Source: Gymnogyps californianus (lineage: Eukaryota; Chordata; Aves; Accipitriformes; Cathartidae). Taken from it: DNA of 64,000 nt. This document shows, in pieces, positions 26,301-39,100 of the stretch (its first letter is position 1; the number at the start of each line of letters is the position of its first letter). Below the pieces are notes generated by a model. That model ran no database searches and had not been told where the DNA came from. It saw nothing but the letters and a program-made list of their open reading frames with translations. The stretch is from the NCBI RefSeq assembly GCF_018139145.2, contig NC_059478.1, positions 34,327,001 through 34,391,000 of the forward strand. Reading direction: 5' to 3'. A program made the position numbers and the translations under genes.

Positions 26301-28441
26301 AGATTAGTGGGTTTGAAGGCTATTGTGGAAGAAAGACGCTTGTTGAGTTTTCTGAAGGTGATCTTTCACACCTTTGGCATTGAAGACATGTCCCAGTGCC
26401 CAACCCTGCGTCCACGAGCGGCTGGCAATGCTGTGGGTATCTGTGGGTGAAGTGCGAGACTTGGGTCTGTCTTTCTGTGAAAGGAACCAAAGGTGTTGCT
26501 GAGGTGAGATTGTCCATGGCTGCGTGTTCCTTCCAGTTGCTCGTGGGACCATGCCATGTTACAGAGATGGTGGGTGTTGCGTCTCTCCCTTTGCCCACGA
26601 GTGTGGTCACCTTCTGGCTGGCAGTGTGGTCGTGACGGGTACAGATACGGTGGCTGTTGCGGAGCTCCTTTTGTCCACGGCTGCGTGTTGCTTCCCGCTG
26701 CTTGTGGGACCACGACATTGTAGCGAGGTGGTGGGTGTTGCGGCGCTCCCTTTGTCCACGGCTGTGGGTACCTTTGAGCTGCGTGTGGGACGTGGATGAG
26801 GTAGAGATAGGGTGGGTGGTGCAGCTCTCCCTTTGCCCAGGGCTGTGGACACGTTCAAGTTGGCTGTAGGATGAGGACGAGGTACAGATACGGTGGCTGT
26901 TGCAGAGCTCCCTTTGTCCATGGTTGAGTGTTGCTTCCCACTGCTTTTAGGACCATGACACTGTACAGGGGTGGTGGGTGTTGCGGCGTACCGTTGTCCA
27001 CGGCTATGGGCACCTTTGAGCTGCCTGTGGGATGTGGATGGGGTAGAGATGGCGTGGGTGGTGCAGCTCTCCCTTTGCCCAGGGCTGTGGGCACCTTCTG
27101 GTTGGCTGTAGGATGAGGACGAGGTACAGATACGGTGGCTGTTGCGGAGCTGCCTTTGTCCACGGCTGCGTGTTGCTTCCCGCTGCTTGTGGGACCATGA
27201 CATGGTATAGACGTGACAGGTATTGCAGTGCTCCCTTGGTCCATGGCTGTCGGCGCCTGTGAGCTGCCTGTGGGACGTGGATGGGGTAGAGATAGGGTGG
27301 GTGGTGCGGCTCTCCCTTTGCCCAGGGCTGTGGGCACCATCTGGTTGGCTGTAGGATGAGGACGAGGTACAGATACGGTGGCTGTTGCGGAGCTGCCTTT
27401 GTCCACGGCTGCGTGTTGCTTCCCGCTGCTTGTGGGACCACGACATGGTACAGACATGGCAGGTATTGCGGTACTCCCTCTGTCCACGGCTATGGGCACC
27501 TTTGAGCTGCCTGTGGGACGTGGACGGGATGGAGATAGGTGGGTGGTGCGGCTCTTCCTTTGCCCAGGGCTGTGGGTCCCTTCTGGTTGGCTGTTGGATG
27601 AGGACGAGGTACAGATACGGTCAGTGTTGCGGAGCTGCCTTTGTCCATGGCTGCGTGTTCCTTTCAGTTGCTCGTGGGACCATGCCATGTTACAGAGATG
27701 GTGGGTGTTGCAGCTCTCCCTTTGCCCACGAGTGTGGTCACCTTCTGGCTGGCAGTGTGGTCTTGATGGGTACAGATATGGTGGCTGTTGCGGAGCTCCC
27801 TTTGTCCACGGCTGCGTGTTGCTTCCTGCTGCTTGTAGGGCCAGGACATTGCAGAGAGGTGGTGGGTGTTGCGGCACTCCCTTTGCCCATGGCTGTGGGT
27901 ACCTTTGAGCTGCCTGTGGGACGTGGATGGGGTAGAGATAGCGTTGGTGGTGCAGCTCTCCCTTTGCCCAGGGCTGTGGGCGCCTTCCACATGTCTGTAG
28001 GATGAGGACGGGGTACAGATACGGTGGGTGTTGCGGAGCCTCGAAGTCTTTGCTCGCCCGTCTCCTCGCCTGCCAGTGTGGGCTGGCACAGCCCTTTTTA
28101 TAGCCGTCTGGGGCCAACCGTGTCACTGCCCCCTTTGTGACGTGGACCACCACGAGCGATCTGCTGGCTGTGCCGTGGTGGCCATGACCTCACCAGGGCT
28201 GGTGGCTGGAGTTGGTCCTGCATCCATGTGATACCGCTTTTCTAGCAGTCAAATGAGAAGACACAATTAAATAAACAAGAAACTGAAATAGAAAATGAGA
28301 CTTGGTATTGCTGGGGAAGGAAATGAAGTAGCTGTAGGATCAACGTAAAGAAGAGCAGCTCAGCAAAGGTTAAAAGAGAATTAAAAGCAGCAGGTCCTAG
28401 CCACTGTCCTGTTTTAAAGATTTGGGTGGTACTTGCTGCTG
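26301..28441. repeat. Representative unit: 19 subunits, 2141 bp
   Basis: Read on the plus strand, this clean unit starts with the last part of a spacer (to 26507). It then runs through 19 subunits in the order CACBA CBA CBA CBA CACBA and re-enters the next spacer at about 28038. C subunits carry tgcgtgttgcttcccgctgc, B subunits carry ctttgagctgcctgtgggac, and A subunits carry gtaggatgaggacgaggtac. Units of the same 2141-bp type recur at 33998 and 43496, and with small indels or the shorter spacer at 8343, 15955 and 48422. Confidence 0.93.
27392..27633. repeat. Representative CBA triad (C 79 bp, B 80 bp, A 83 bp)
   Basis: C occupies 27392-27470, B 27471-27550 and A 27551-27633. All three start with a gct(c)ccctttgtcc-like block and end with ttgcg or gtgcg, which shows their common origin. 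On the minus strand each subunit is about 27 codons, so frame is usually kept across subunits. The B to A joint carries a 2-bp offset (gctccct versus gctctccct) that restores the 81-bp register over the triad. Confidence 0.93.
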
Positions 28442-31400
28442 AGATTAGTGGGTTTGAAGGCTATTGTGGAAGAAAGACGCTTGTTGAGTTTTCTGAAGGT
28501 GATCTTTCACACCTTTGGCATTGAAGACATGTCCCAGTGCCCAACCCTGCGTCCACGAGCGGCTGGCAATGCTGTGGGTATCTGTGGGTGAAGTGCGAGA
28601 CTTGGGTCTGTCTTTCTGTGAAAGGAACCAAAGGTGTTGCTGAGGTGAGATTGTCCATGGCTGCGTGTTCCTTCCAGTTGCTCGTGGGACCATGCCATGT
28701 TACAGAGATGGTGGGTGTTACGTCTCTCCCTTTGCCCACGAGTGTGGTCACCTTCTGGCTGGCAGTGTGGTCGTGACGGGTACAGATACGGTGGCTGTTG
28801 CGGAGCTCCTTTTGTCCACGGCTGTGGGTGCCTTTGAGCTGCCTGTGGGACCTGGATGGGGTAGAGATAGGGTGGGTAGTGCAGCCCTCCCTTTGCCCAT
28901 GAGGGTGGGCACCTTAGGGCTGTCTGTAGGATGAGGACGGGGTACAGATACGGTCAGTGTTGCGGAGCTCCTTTTGTCCACGGCTGCGTGTTGCTTCCCG
29001 CTGCTTGTGGGACCATGACATGGTACAGACCTGGCAGGTATTGCGGCGCTCCCTTTGTCCGCGGCTTCGGGCACCTTTGAGCTGCCTGTGGGACGTGGAT
29101 GGGGTAGAGATAGGGTGAGTAGTGCGGCTCTCCCTTTACCCAGGGCTGTGGGCACCTTCTGGGTGTTTGTACGATGAGGATGGCGTACACATACGGTGGG
29201 TGTTGCGAAGCTCCCTTTGTCCACGGCTTTGGGCACCTTGGAGCTGCCTGTGGGATGTGGATGGGGTACAGATCCATTGGGTGGTGCAGCTTTCCTTTGC
29301 CCATGAGGGTGGGCACCTTTTGGCTGGCTGTATGATCATGACGGCTGCAGATACGGTGGCTGTTGCGGAGCTCCCTTTGTCCATGGCTGAGTGTTCCTTC
29401 CAGCTGCTTGTGTGGTGGTGACATGGTACAGATGTGGCAGGTATTGCGGCGCTACCTTGGCCCATAGCTGTGGACGCCTTTGAGCTGCCTGTGGGACGTG
29501 GATGGGGTAGAGATAGGGTGAGTGGTGCGGCTCTCCCTTTGCCCAGGGCTGTGGGCACCTTCCGGGTGTCTGTAGGATGAGGATGGCGTACACGTACGGT
29601 GGCTGTTGCGGCAATCCCTTTGTCCACGGCTCTGGGTGCCTTTGAGCTTCCTGTGGAACCTGGATGGGGTAGAGATAAGGTGGGTAGTGCAGCCCTCCCT
29701 TTGCCCATGAGGGTGGGCACCTTAGGGCTGTCTGTAGGATGAGGACGGGGTACAGATACGGTCAGTGTTGCGGAGCTCCTTTTGTCCACGGCTGCGTGTT
29801 GCTTCCCGCTGCTTGTGGGACCACGACATTGTAGAGAGGTGGTGGGTGTTGCGGCGTACCTTTGTCCGCGGCTTCGGGCACCTTTGAGCTGCCTGTGGGA
29901 CGTGGATGGGGTAGAGACAGGGTGAGTGGTGCAGCTCTCCCTTTACCCAGGGCTGTGGGCACCTTCTGGGTGTCTGTAGGATGAGGATGGCGTACACATA
30001 CAGTGGGTGTTTCGAAGCTCCCTTTGTCCATGGCTTTGGGCACCTTGGAGCTGCCTGTGGGATGTGGATGGGGTACAGATCCATTGGGTGGTGCAGCTTT
30101 CCTTTGCCCATGAGGGTGGGCACCTTTTGGCTGGCTGTATGATCATGACGGCTGCAGATACGGTGGCTGTTGCAGAGCTCCCTTTGTCCATGGCTGAGTG
30201 TTCCTTCCAGCTGCTTGTGTGGTGGTGACATGGTACAGATGTGGCAGGTATTGCGGCGCTACCTTGGCCCATAGCTGTGGACGCCTTTGAGGTGCCTGTG
30301 GGACGTGGATGGGGTAGAGATAAGGTGGGTGGTGCGGCTCTCCCTTTGCCCAGGGCTGTGGGCACCTGCTGGTTGGCTGTAGGATGAGGACAGGGTACAC
30401 ATACGGTGGCTGTTGTGGAGCTCCCTTTGTCCACGGCTGTGGGTGCCTTTGAGCTTCCTGTGGAACCTGGATGGGGTAGAGATGGGGTGGGTGGTGCAGC
30501 CCTCCCTTTGCCCATGAGGGTGGGCACCTTAGGTCTGTCTGTAGGATGAGGACGGGGTACAGATACGGTCAGTGTTGCGGAGCTCCTTTGTCCACGGCTG
30601 CGTGTTGCTTCCCGCTGCTTGTGGGACCATGACATTGTAGAGAGGTGGTGGGTGGTGCGTCTCTCCCTTTGCCCACGAGGGTGGGCGCCTTCTGGGTATC
30701 TGTAGGATGAGAACAGGGTACAGATATTGTGGGTGTTACGGACCTGCCTTTCTCCATGGCTTCGGGCACCATGGAGCTGCTTGTTGGACCTAGATGGGGT
30801 AGAGATAGGGTGGGTGGCGCAGCTGTCCTTTGCCCACGAGTGTAGGCACCTTCTGGCTGGCTGTGTGGTCGTGATGGGTACAGATACGGTGGGTCTTTCA
30901 GAGGTTCCCTTCTCCACAGCTGCCTGTTGCTTCCCACTGCTTGTGGGACCACGACATTGTAGCGAGGTGATGGGTGTTGCGGCGCTCCCTTTGTCCACGG
31001 CTGTGGGCGCCTTTGAGCTGCCTGTGGGACGTGGATGAGGTAGAGATAGGGTGGGTGGTGCGGCTCTCCCTTCGCCCAGAGTTGTGGGCACCTTCTGGTT
31101 GGCTGTTGGATGACGACGAGGTACAGATACAGTGGCTGTTGCAGAGCTCCCTTTGTCCACGGCTCCGTGTTCCTTCCCACTGCTTGCAGGGCCATGACAT
31201 TGTAGAGAGGTGGTGGGTGTTGCGGCACTCCCTTTGTCCATGGCTGGGTGTTCCTTCCAGTTGCTCGTGGGACCATGCCATGTTACAGAGATGGTGGGTG
31301 TTGCGGCTCTCCCTTTGCCCACGAGTGTGGTCACCTTCTGGCTGGCTGTGTGGTCGTGATGGGTACAGATACGGTGGCTGTTGCGGACCACCCTTTGTCC

Positions 31401-34400
31401 GTGGCTGGGTGTTCCTTCCAGCTGTTTGTGGGACCATGACATTGTAGAGAGGTGGTGGGAGTTGCAGAGCTGCCTTTGTCCATGGCTGCGTGTTCCTTCC
31501 CGCTGCTTGTAGGGCCATGACATTGCAGAGAGGTGGTGGGTGTTGCGGCGCTCCCTTGGTCCACAGCTGTGGGCACCTTTGAGCTGCCTGTGGGACGTGG
31601 ATGGGGTAGAGATAGCATGGGTGGTGCAGCTCTCCCTTTGCCCACGAGGGTGGGCGCCTTCCACGTGTCTGTAGGATGAGGACGGGGTACAGATACGGTG
31701 GGTGTTGCGGAGCCTCGAAGTCTTTGCTCGCCCGTCTCCTCGCCTGCCAGTGTGGGCTGGCACAGCCCTTTTTATAGCCGTCTGGGGCCAACCGTGTCAC
31801 TGCCCCCTTTGTGACGTGGACCACCACGAGCGATCTGCTGGCTGTGACGTGGTGGCCATGACCTCACCAGGGCTGGTGCCTGGAGTTGGTCCTGCATCCA
31901 TGTGATACCGCTTTTCTAGCAGTCAAATGAGAAGACACAATTAAATAAACAAGAAACTGAAATAGAAAATGAGACTTGGTATTGCTGGGGAAGGAAATGA
32001 AGTAGCTGTAGGATCAACGTAAAGAAGAGCAGCTCAGCAAAGGTTAAAAGAGAATTAAAAGCAGCAGGTCCTAGCCACTGTCCTGTTTTAAAGATTTGGG
32101 TGGTACTTGCTGCTGAGATTAGTGGGTTTGAAGGCTATTGTGGAAGAAAGACGCTTGTTGAGATTTCTGAAGGTGATCTTTCACACCTTTGGCATTGAAG
32201 ACATGTCCCAGTGCCCAACCCTGCGTCCACGAGCGGCTGGCAATGCTGCGGGTATCTGTGGGTGAAGTGCGAGACTTGGGTCTGCCTTCCTGTGAAAGGA
32301 ACCAAAGGTGTTTCTGAGGTGAGATTGTCCATGGCTGCGTGTTCCTTCCAGTTGCTCGTGGGACCATGCCATGTTACAGAGATGGTGGGTGTTGCGTCTC
32401 TCCCTTTGCCCACGAGTGTGGTCACCTTCTGGCTGGCAGTGTGGTCGTGACGGGTACAGATACGGTGGCTGTTGCGGAGCTCCTTTTGTCCATGGCTGCG
32501 TGTTGCTTCCCGCTGCTTGTGGGACCACGACATTGTAGCGAGGTGGTGGGTGTTGCGGCGCTCCCTTTGTCCACGGCTGTGGGTACCTTTGAGCTGCGTG
32601 TGGGACGTGGATGAGGTAGAGATAGGGTGGGTGGTGCAGCTCTCCCTTTGCCCAGGGCTGTGGACACGTTCAAGTTGGCTGTAGGATGAGGACGAGGTAC
32701 AGATACGGTGGCTGTTGCAGAGCTCCCTTTGTCCGTGGTTGAGTGTTGCTTCCCACTGCTTTTAGGACCATGACACTGTACAGGGGTGGTGGGTGTTGCG
32801 GCGTACCGTTGTCCACGGCTATGGGCACCTTTGAGCTGCCTGTGGGATGTGGATGGGGTAGAGATGGCGTGGGTGGTGCAGCTCTCCCTTTGCCCAGGGC
32901 TGTGGGCACCTTCTGGTTGGCTGTAGGATGAGGACGAGGTACAGATACGGTGGCTGTTGCGGAGCTGCCTTTGTCCACGGCTGCGTGTTGCTTCCCGCTG
33001 CTTGTGGGACCACGACATGGTACAGACATGGCAGGTATTGCGGTACTCCCTCTGTCCACGGCTATGGGCACCTTTGAGCTGCCTGTGGGACGTGGACGGG
33101 ATAGAGATAGGTGGGTGGTGCGGCTCTTCCTTTGCCCAGGGCTGTGGGTCCCTTCTGGTTGGCTGTTGGATGAGGACGAGGTACAGATACGGTCAGTGTT
33201 GCGGAGCTGCCTTTGTCCATGGCTGCGTGTTCCTTTCAGTTGCTCGTGGGACCATGCCATGTTACAGAGATGGTGGGTGTTGCAGCTCTCCCTTTGCCCA
33301 CGAGTGTGGTCACCTTCTGGCTGGCAGTGTGGTCTTGATGGGTACAGATACGGAGGCTGTTGCGGAGCTCCCTTTGTCCACGGCTGCGTGTTGCTTCCTG
33401 CTGCTTGTAGGGCCAGGACATTGCAGAGAGGTGGTGGGTGTTGCGGCACTCCCTTTGCCCACGGCTGTGGGTACCTTTGAGCTGCGTGTGGGACGTGGAT
33501 GGGGTAGAGATAGGGTGGGTGGTGCAGCTCTCCCTTTGCCCAGGGCTGTGGGCGCCTTCCACATGTCTGTAGGATGAGGACGGGGTACAGATACGGTGGG
33601 TGTTGCGGAGCCTCGAAGTCTTTGCTCGCCCGTCTCCTCGCCTGCCAGTGTGGGCTGGCACAGCCCTTTTTATAGCCGTCTGGGGCCACCCGTGTCACTG
33701 CCCCCTTTGTGACGTGGACCACCACGAGCGATCTGCTGGCTGTGATGTGGTGGCCATGACCTCACCAGGGCTGGTGCCTGGAGTTGGTCCTGCATCCATG
33801 TGATACCGCTTTTCCTGCAGTCAAATGAGAAGACACAATTAAATAAACAAGAAACTGAAATAGAAAATGAGACTTGGTATTGCTGGGGAAGGAAATGAAG
33901 TAGCTGTAGGATCAACGTAAAGAAGAGCAGCTCAGCAGAGGTTAAAAGAGAATTAAAAGCAGCAGGTCCTAGCCACTGTCCTGTTTTAAAGATATGGAGA
34001 TTAGTGGGTTTGAAGGCTATTGTGGAAGAAAGACGCTTGTTGAGATTTCTGAAGGTGATCTTTCACACCTTTGGCATTGAAGACATGTCCCAGTGCCCAA
34101 CCCTGCGTCCACGAGCGGCTGGCAATGCTGTGGGTATCTGTGGGTGAAGTGCGAGACTTGGGTCTGTCTTTCTGTGAAAGGAACCAAAGGTGTTGCTGAG
34201 GTGAGATTGTCCATGGCTGCGTGTTCCTTCCAGTTGCTCGTGGGACCATGCCATGTTACAGAGATGGTGGGTGTTACGTCTCTCCCTTTGCCCACGAGTG
34301 TGGTCACCTTCTGGCTGGCAGTGTGGTCGTGACGGGTACAGATACGGTGGCTGTTGCGGAGCTCCTTTTGTCCACGGCTGCGTGTTGCTTCCCGCTGCTT

Positions 34401-36138
34401 GTGGGACCACGACATTGTAGCGAGGTGGTGGGTGTTGCGGCGCTCCCTTTGTCCACGGCTGTGGGCGCCTTTGAGCTGCGTGTGGGACGTGGATGAGGTA
34501 GAGATAGGGTGGGTGGTGCAGCTCTCCCTTTGCCCAGGGCTGTGGACACGTTCAAGTTGGCTGTAGGATGAGGACGAGGTACAGATACGGTGGCTGTTGC
34601 AGAGCTCCCTTTGTCCATGGTTGAGTGTTGCTTCCCACTGCTTTTAGGACCATGACACTGTACAGGGGTGGTGGGTGTTGCGGCGTACCGTTGTCCACGG
34701 CTATGGGCACCTTTGAGCTGCCTGTGGGATGTGGATGGGGTAGAGATGGCGTGGGTGGTGCAGCTCTCCCTTTGCCCAGGGCTGTGGGCACCTTCTGGTT
34801 GGCTGTAGGATGAGGACGAGGTACAGATACGGTGGCTGTTGCGGAGCTGCCTTTGTCCACGGCTGCGTGTTGCTTCCCGCTGCTTGTGGGACCATGACAT
34901 GGTATAGACGTGGCAGGTATTGCAGTGCTCCCTTGGTCCATGGCTGTCGGCGCCTGTGAGCTGCCTGTGGGACGTGGATGGGGTAGAGATAGGGTGGGTG
35001 GTGCGGCTCTCCCTTTGCCCAGGGCTGTGGGCACCATCTGGTTGGCTGTAGGATGAGGACGAGGTACAGATACGGTGGCTGTTGCGGAGCTGCCTTTGTC
35101 CACGGCTGCGTGTTGCTTCCCGCTGCTTGTGGGACCACGACATGGTACAGACATGGCAGGTATTGCGGTACTCCCTCTGTCCACGGCTATGGGCACCTTT
35201 GAGCTGCCTGTGGGACGTGGACGGGATGGAGATAGGTGGGTGGTGCGGCTCTTCCTTTGCCCAGGGCTGTGGGTCCCTTCTGGTTGGCTGTTGGATGAGG
35301 ACGAGGTACAGATACGGTCAGTGTTGCGGAGCTGCCTTTGTCCATGGCTGCGTGTTCCTTTCAGTTGCTCGTGGGACCATGCCATGTTACAGAGATGGTG
35401 GGTGTTGCAGCTCTCCCTTTGCCCACGAGTGTGGTCACCTTCTGGCTGGCAGTGTGGTCTTGATGGGTACAGATACGGTGGCTGTTGCGGAGCTCCCTTT
35501 GTCCACGGCTGCGTGTTGCTTCCTGCTGCTTGTAGGGCCAGGACATTGCAGAGAGGTGGTGGGTGTTGCGGCACTCCCTTTGCCCACGGCTGTGGGTACC
35601 TTTGAGCTGCCTGTGGGACGTGGATGGGGTAGAGATAGCGTTGGTGGTGCAGCTCTCCCTTTGCCCAGGGCTGTGGGCGCCTTCCACATGTCTGTAGGAT
35701 GAGGACGGGGTACAGATACGGTGGGTGTTGCGGAGCCTCGAAGTCTTTGCTCGCCCATCTCCTCGCCTGCCAGTGTGGGCTGGCACAGCCCTTTTTATAG
35801 CCGTCTGGGGCCAACCGTGTCACTGCCCCCTTTGTGACGTGGACCACCACGAGCGATCTGCTGGCTGTGCCGTGGTGGCCATGACCTCACCAGGGCTGGT
35901 GGCTGGAGTTGGTCCTGCATCCATGTGATACCGCTTTTCTAGCAGTCAAATGAGAAGACACAATTAAATAAACAAGAAACTGAAATAGAAAATGAGACTT
36001 GGTATTGCTGGGGAAGGAAATGAAGTAGCTGTAGGATCAACGTAAAGAAGAGCAGCTCAGCAAAGGTTAAAAGAGAATTAAAAGCAGCAGGTCCTAGCCA
36101 CTGTCCTGTTTTAAAGATTTGGGTGGTACTTGCTGCTG

Positions 36139-39100
36139 AGATTAGTGGGTTTGAAGGCTATTGTGGAAGAAAGACGCTTGTTGAGTTTTCTGAAGGTGAT
36201 CTTTCACACCTTTGGCATTGAAGACATGTCCCAGTGCCCAACCCTGCGTCCACGAGCGGCTGGCAATGCTGCGGGTATCTGTGGGTGAAGTGCGAGACTT
36301 GGGTCTGCCTTTCTGTGAAAGGAACCAAAGGTGTTGCTGAGGTGAGATTGTCCATGGCTGCGTGTTCCTTCCAGTTGCTCGTGGGACCATGCCATGTTAC
36401 AGAGATGGTGGGTGTTACGTCTCTCCCTTTGCCCACGAGTGTGGTCACCTTCTGGCTGGCAGTGTGGTCGTGACGGGTACAGATACGGTGGCTGTTGCGG
36501 AGCTCCCTTTGTCCATGGCTGCATGTTGCTTCCCGCTGCTTGTAGGGCCATGACATTGCAGAGAGGTGGTGGGAGTTGCGGCGCTCCCTCTGTCCACGGC
36601 TGTGGGCGCCTTTGAGCTGCGTGTGGGACGTGGATGAGGTAGAGATAGGGTGGGTGGTGCAGCTCTCCCTTTGCCCAGGGCTGTGGGCACCTTCCGGGTG
36701 TCTGTAGGATGAGGACGAGGTACAGATACGGTTGGTGTTGCGGAGCGTCGAAGTCTTTGCTCGCCCGTCTCCTCGCCTGCCAGTGTGGGCTGGCGCAGCC
36801 CTTTTTATAGCCGTCTGGGGCCACCCGTGTCACTGCCCCCTTTGTGACGTGGACCACCACGAGCGATCTGCTGGCTGTGCCGTGGTGGCCATGACCTCAC
36901 CAGGGCTGGTGCCTGGAGTTGGTCCTGCATCCATGTGATACCGCTTTTCCTGCAGTCAAATGAGAAGACACAATTAAATAAACAAGAAACTGAAATAGAA
37001 AATGAGACTTGGTATTGCTGGGGAAGGAAATGAAGTAGCTGTAGGATCAACGTAAAGAAGAGCAGCTCAGCAAAGGTTAAAAGAGAATTAAAAGCAGCAG
37101 GTCCTAGCCACTGTCCTGTTTTAAAGATATGGAGATTAGTGGGTTTGAAGGCTATTGTGGAAGAAAGACGCTTGTTGAGATTTCTGAAGGTGATCTTTCA
37201 CACCTTTGGCATTGAAGACATGTCCCAGTGCCCAACCCTGCGTCCACGAGCGGCTGGCAATGCTGTGGGTATCTGTGGGTGAAGTGCGAGACTTGGGTCT
37301 GTCTTTCTGTGAAAGGAACCAAAGGTGTTGCTGAGGTGAGATTGTCCATGGCTGCGTGTTCCTTCCAGTTGCTCGTGGGACCATGCCATGTTACAGAGAT
37401 GGTGGGTGTTGCGTCTCTCCCTTTGCCCACGAGTGTGGTCACCTTCTGGCTGGCAGTGTGGTCGTGACGGGTACAGATACGGTGGCTGTTGCGGAGCTCC
37501 TTTTGTCCACGGCTGCGTGTTGCTTCCCGCTGCTTGTGGGACCACGACATTGTAGCGAGGTGGTGGGTGTTGCGGCGCTCCCTTTGTCCACGGCTGTGGG
37601 CGCCTTTGAGCTGCGTGTGGGACCTGGATGGGGTAGAGACGGGGTGGGTGGCGCAGCTGTCCTCTGCCCACGAGTGTGAGCACCTACTGGCTGGCTGTAT
37701 GATCATGGTGAGTGCTGATACAGTGCGTGTTGTGGAGCTCCTTTTGTCCATGGCTGCGTGTTCCTTCCAGCTGTTTGTGGGACCATGACATGGTACAGAC
37801 TTGGCAGGCATTGCGGCGCTCCCTCTGTCCACGGCTGTGGCTGCCTTTGAGGTGCCTGTGGGACCTGGATGGGGTAGAGATAAGGTGGGTGGTGCGGCTC
37901 TCCCTTTGCCCAGGGCTGTGGGCATGTTCTGGTTGGCTGTAGGATGAGGACAGGGTACACATACGGTGGCTGTTGCGGAGCTCCCTTTGTCCACGGCTCT
38001 GGGTGCCTTTGAGCTTCCTGTGGAACCTGGATGGGGTAGAGATAAGGTGGGTAGTGCAGCTCTCCCTTTGCCCATGAGGGTGGGCACCTTAGGTCTGTCT
38101 GTACGATGAGGACGGGGTACAGATACGGTCAGTGTTGCGGAGCTCCTTTTGTCCACGGCTGCGTGTTGCTTCCCGCTGCTTGTGGGACCACGACATTGTA
38201 GAGAGGTGGTGGGTGTTGCGGCGTACCTTTGTCCGCGGCTTCGGGCACCTTTGAGCTGCCTGTGGGACATGGATGGGGTAGAGACAGGGTGAGTGGTGCA
38301 GCTCTCCCTTTACCCAGGGCTGTGGGCACCTTCTGGGTGTCTGTAGGATGAGGATGGCGTACACATACAGTGGGTGTTTCGAAGCTCCCTTTGTCCATGG
38401 CTTTGGGCACCTTGGAGCTGCCTGTGGGATGTGGATGGGGTACAGATCCATTGGGTGGTGCAGCTTTCCTTTGCCCATGAGGGTGGGCACCTTTTGGCTG
38501 GCTGTATGATCATGACGGCTGCAGATACGGTGGCTGTTGTGGAGCTCCCTTTGTCCATGGCTGAGTGTTCCTTCCAGCTGCTTGTGTGGTGGTGACATGG
38601 TACAGATGTGGCAGGTATTGCGGCGCTACCTTGGCCCATAGCTGTGGACGCCTTTGAGGTGCCTGTGGGACGTGGATGGGGTAGAGATAAGGTGGGTGGT
38701 GCGGCTCTCCCTTTGCCCAGGGCTGTGGGCACCTGCTGGTTGGCTGTAGGATGAGGACAGGGTACACATACGGTGGCTGTTGTGGAGCTCCCTTTGTCCA
38801 CGGCTGTGGGTGCCTTTGAGCTTCCTGTGGAACCTGGATGGGGTAGAGATGGGGTGGGTGGTGCAGCCCTCCCTTTGCCCATGAGGGTGGGCACCTTAGG
38901 TCTGTCTGTAGGATGAGGACGGGGTACAGATACGGTCAGTGTTGCGGAGCTCCTTTGTCCACGGCTGCGTGTTGCTTCCCGCTGCTTGTGGGACCATGAC
39001 ATTGTAGAGAGGTGGTGGGTGGTGCGTCTCTCCCTTTGCCCACGAGGGTGGGCGCCTTCTGGGTATCTGTAGGATGAGAACAGGGTACAGATATTGTGGG

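Larger units (their letters stand above)
25897..26507. other. Representative array spacer, long (L) form, 611 bp
   Basis: This sequence is not built from 81-bp subunits. From left to right it holds gcctcgaagtctttgctcgc, the minus-strand TATA box (25953-25961), a TGACGT motif (25997-26002), an A/T-rich stretch of about 200 bp (26090-26290) with AATAAA on the plus strand (26129-26134), and a mixed stretch up to the first subunit at 26508. The L form has about 20 bp (ttgggtggtacttgctgctg) where the short S form has atgg, a 16-bp difference. L precedes units at 121, 8343, 10468, 14108, 18075, 26301, 28442, 32116, 36139, 43496, 45637 and 48422. S precedes units at 1114, 4444, 15955, 19057, 22382, 33998, 37133, 40467 and 50547. 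Confidence 0.9.
18075..36138. repeat. Super-repeat copy 2 (seven units, 18064 bp)
   Basis: Unit starts (lengths): 18075 (982), 19057 (3325), 22382 (3919), 26301 (2141), 28442 (3674), 32116 (1882), 33998 (2141). The order of lengths and the spacer order L S S L L L S match copy 1. Unit-specific variants are shared too: the spacer at about 32284-32320 has the ctgccttcctgtg and ggtgtttctgag variants also seen at about 14272-14308. The first two units are slightly short and carry small indels. From about 24.4 kb onward the sequence is clean. Confidence 0.92.
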
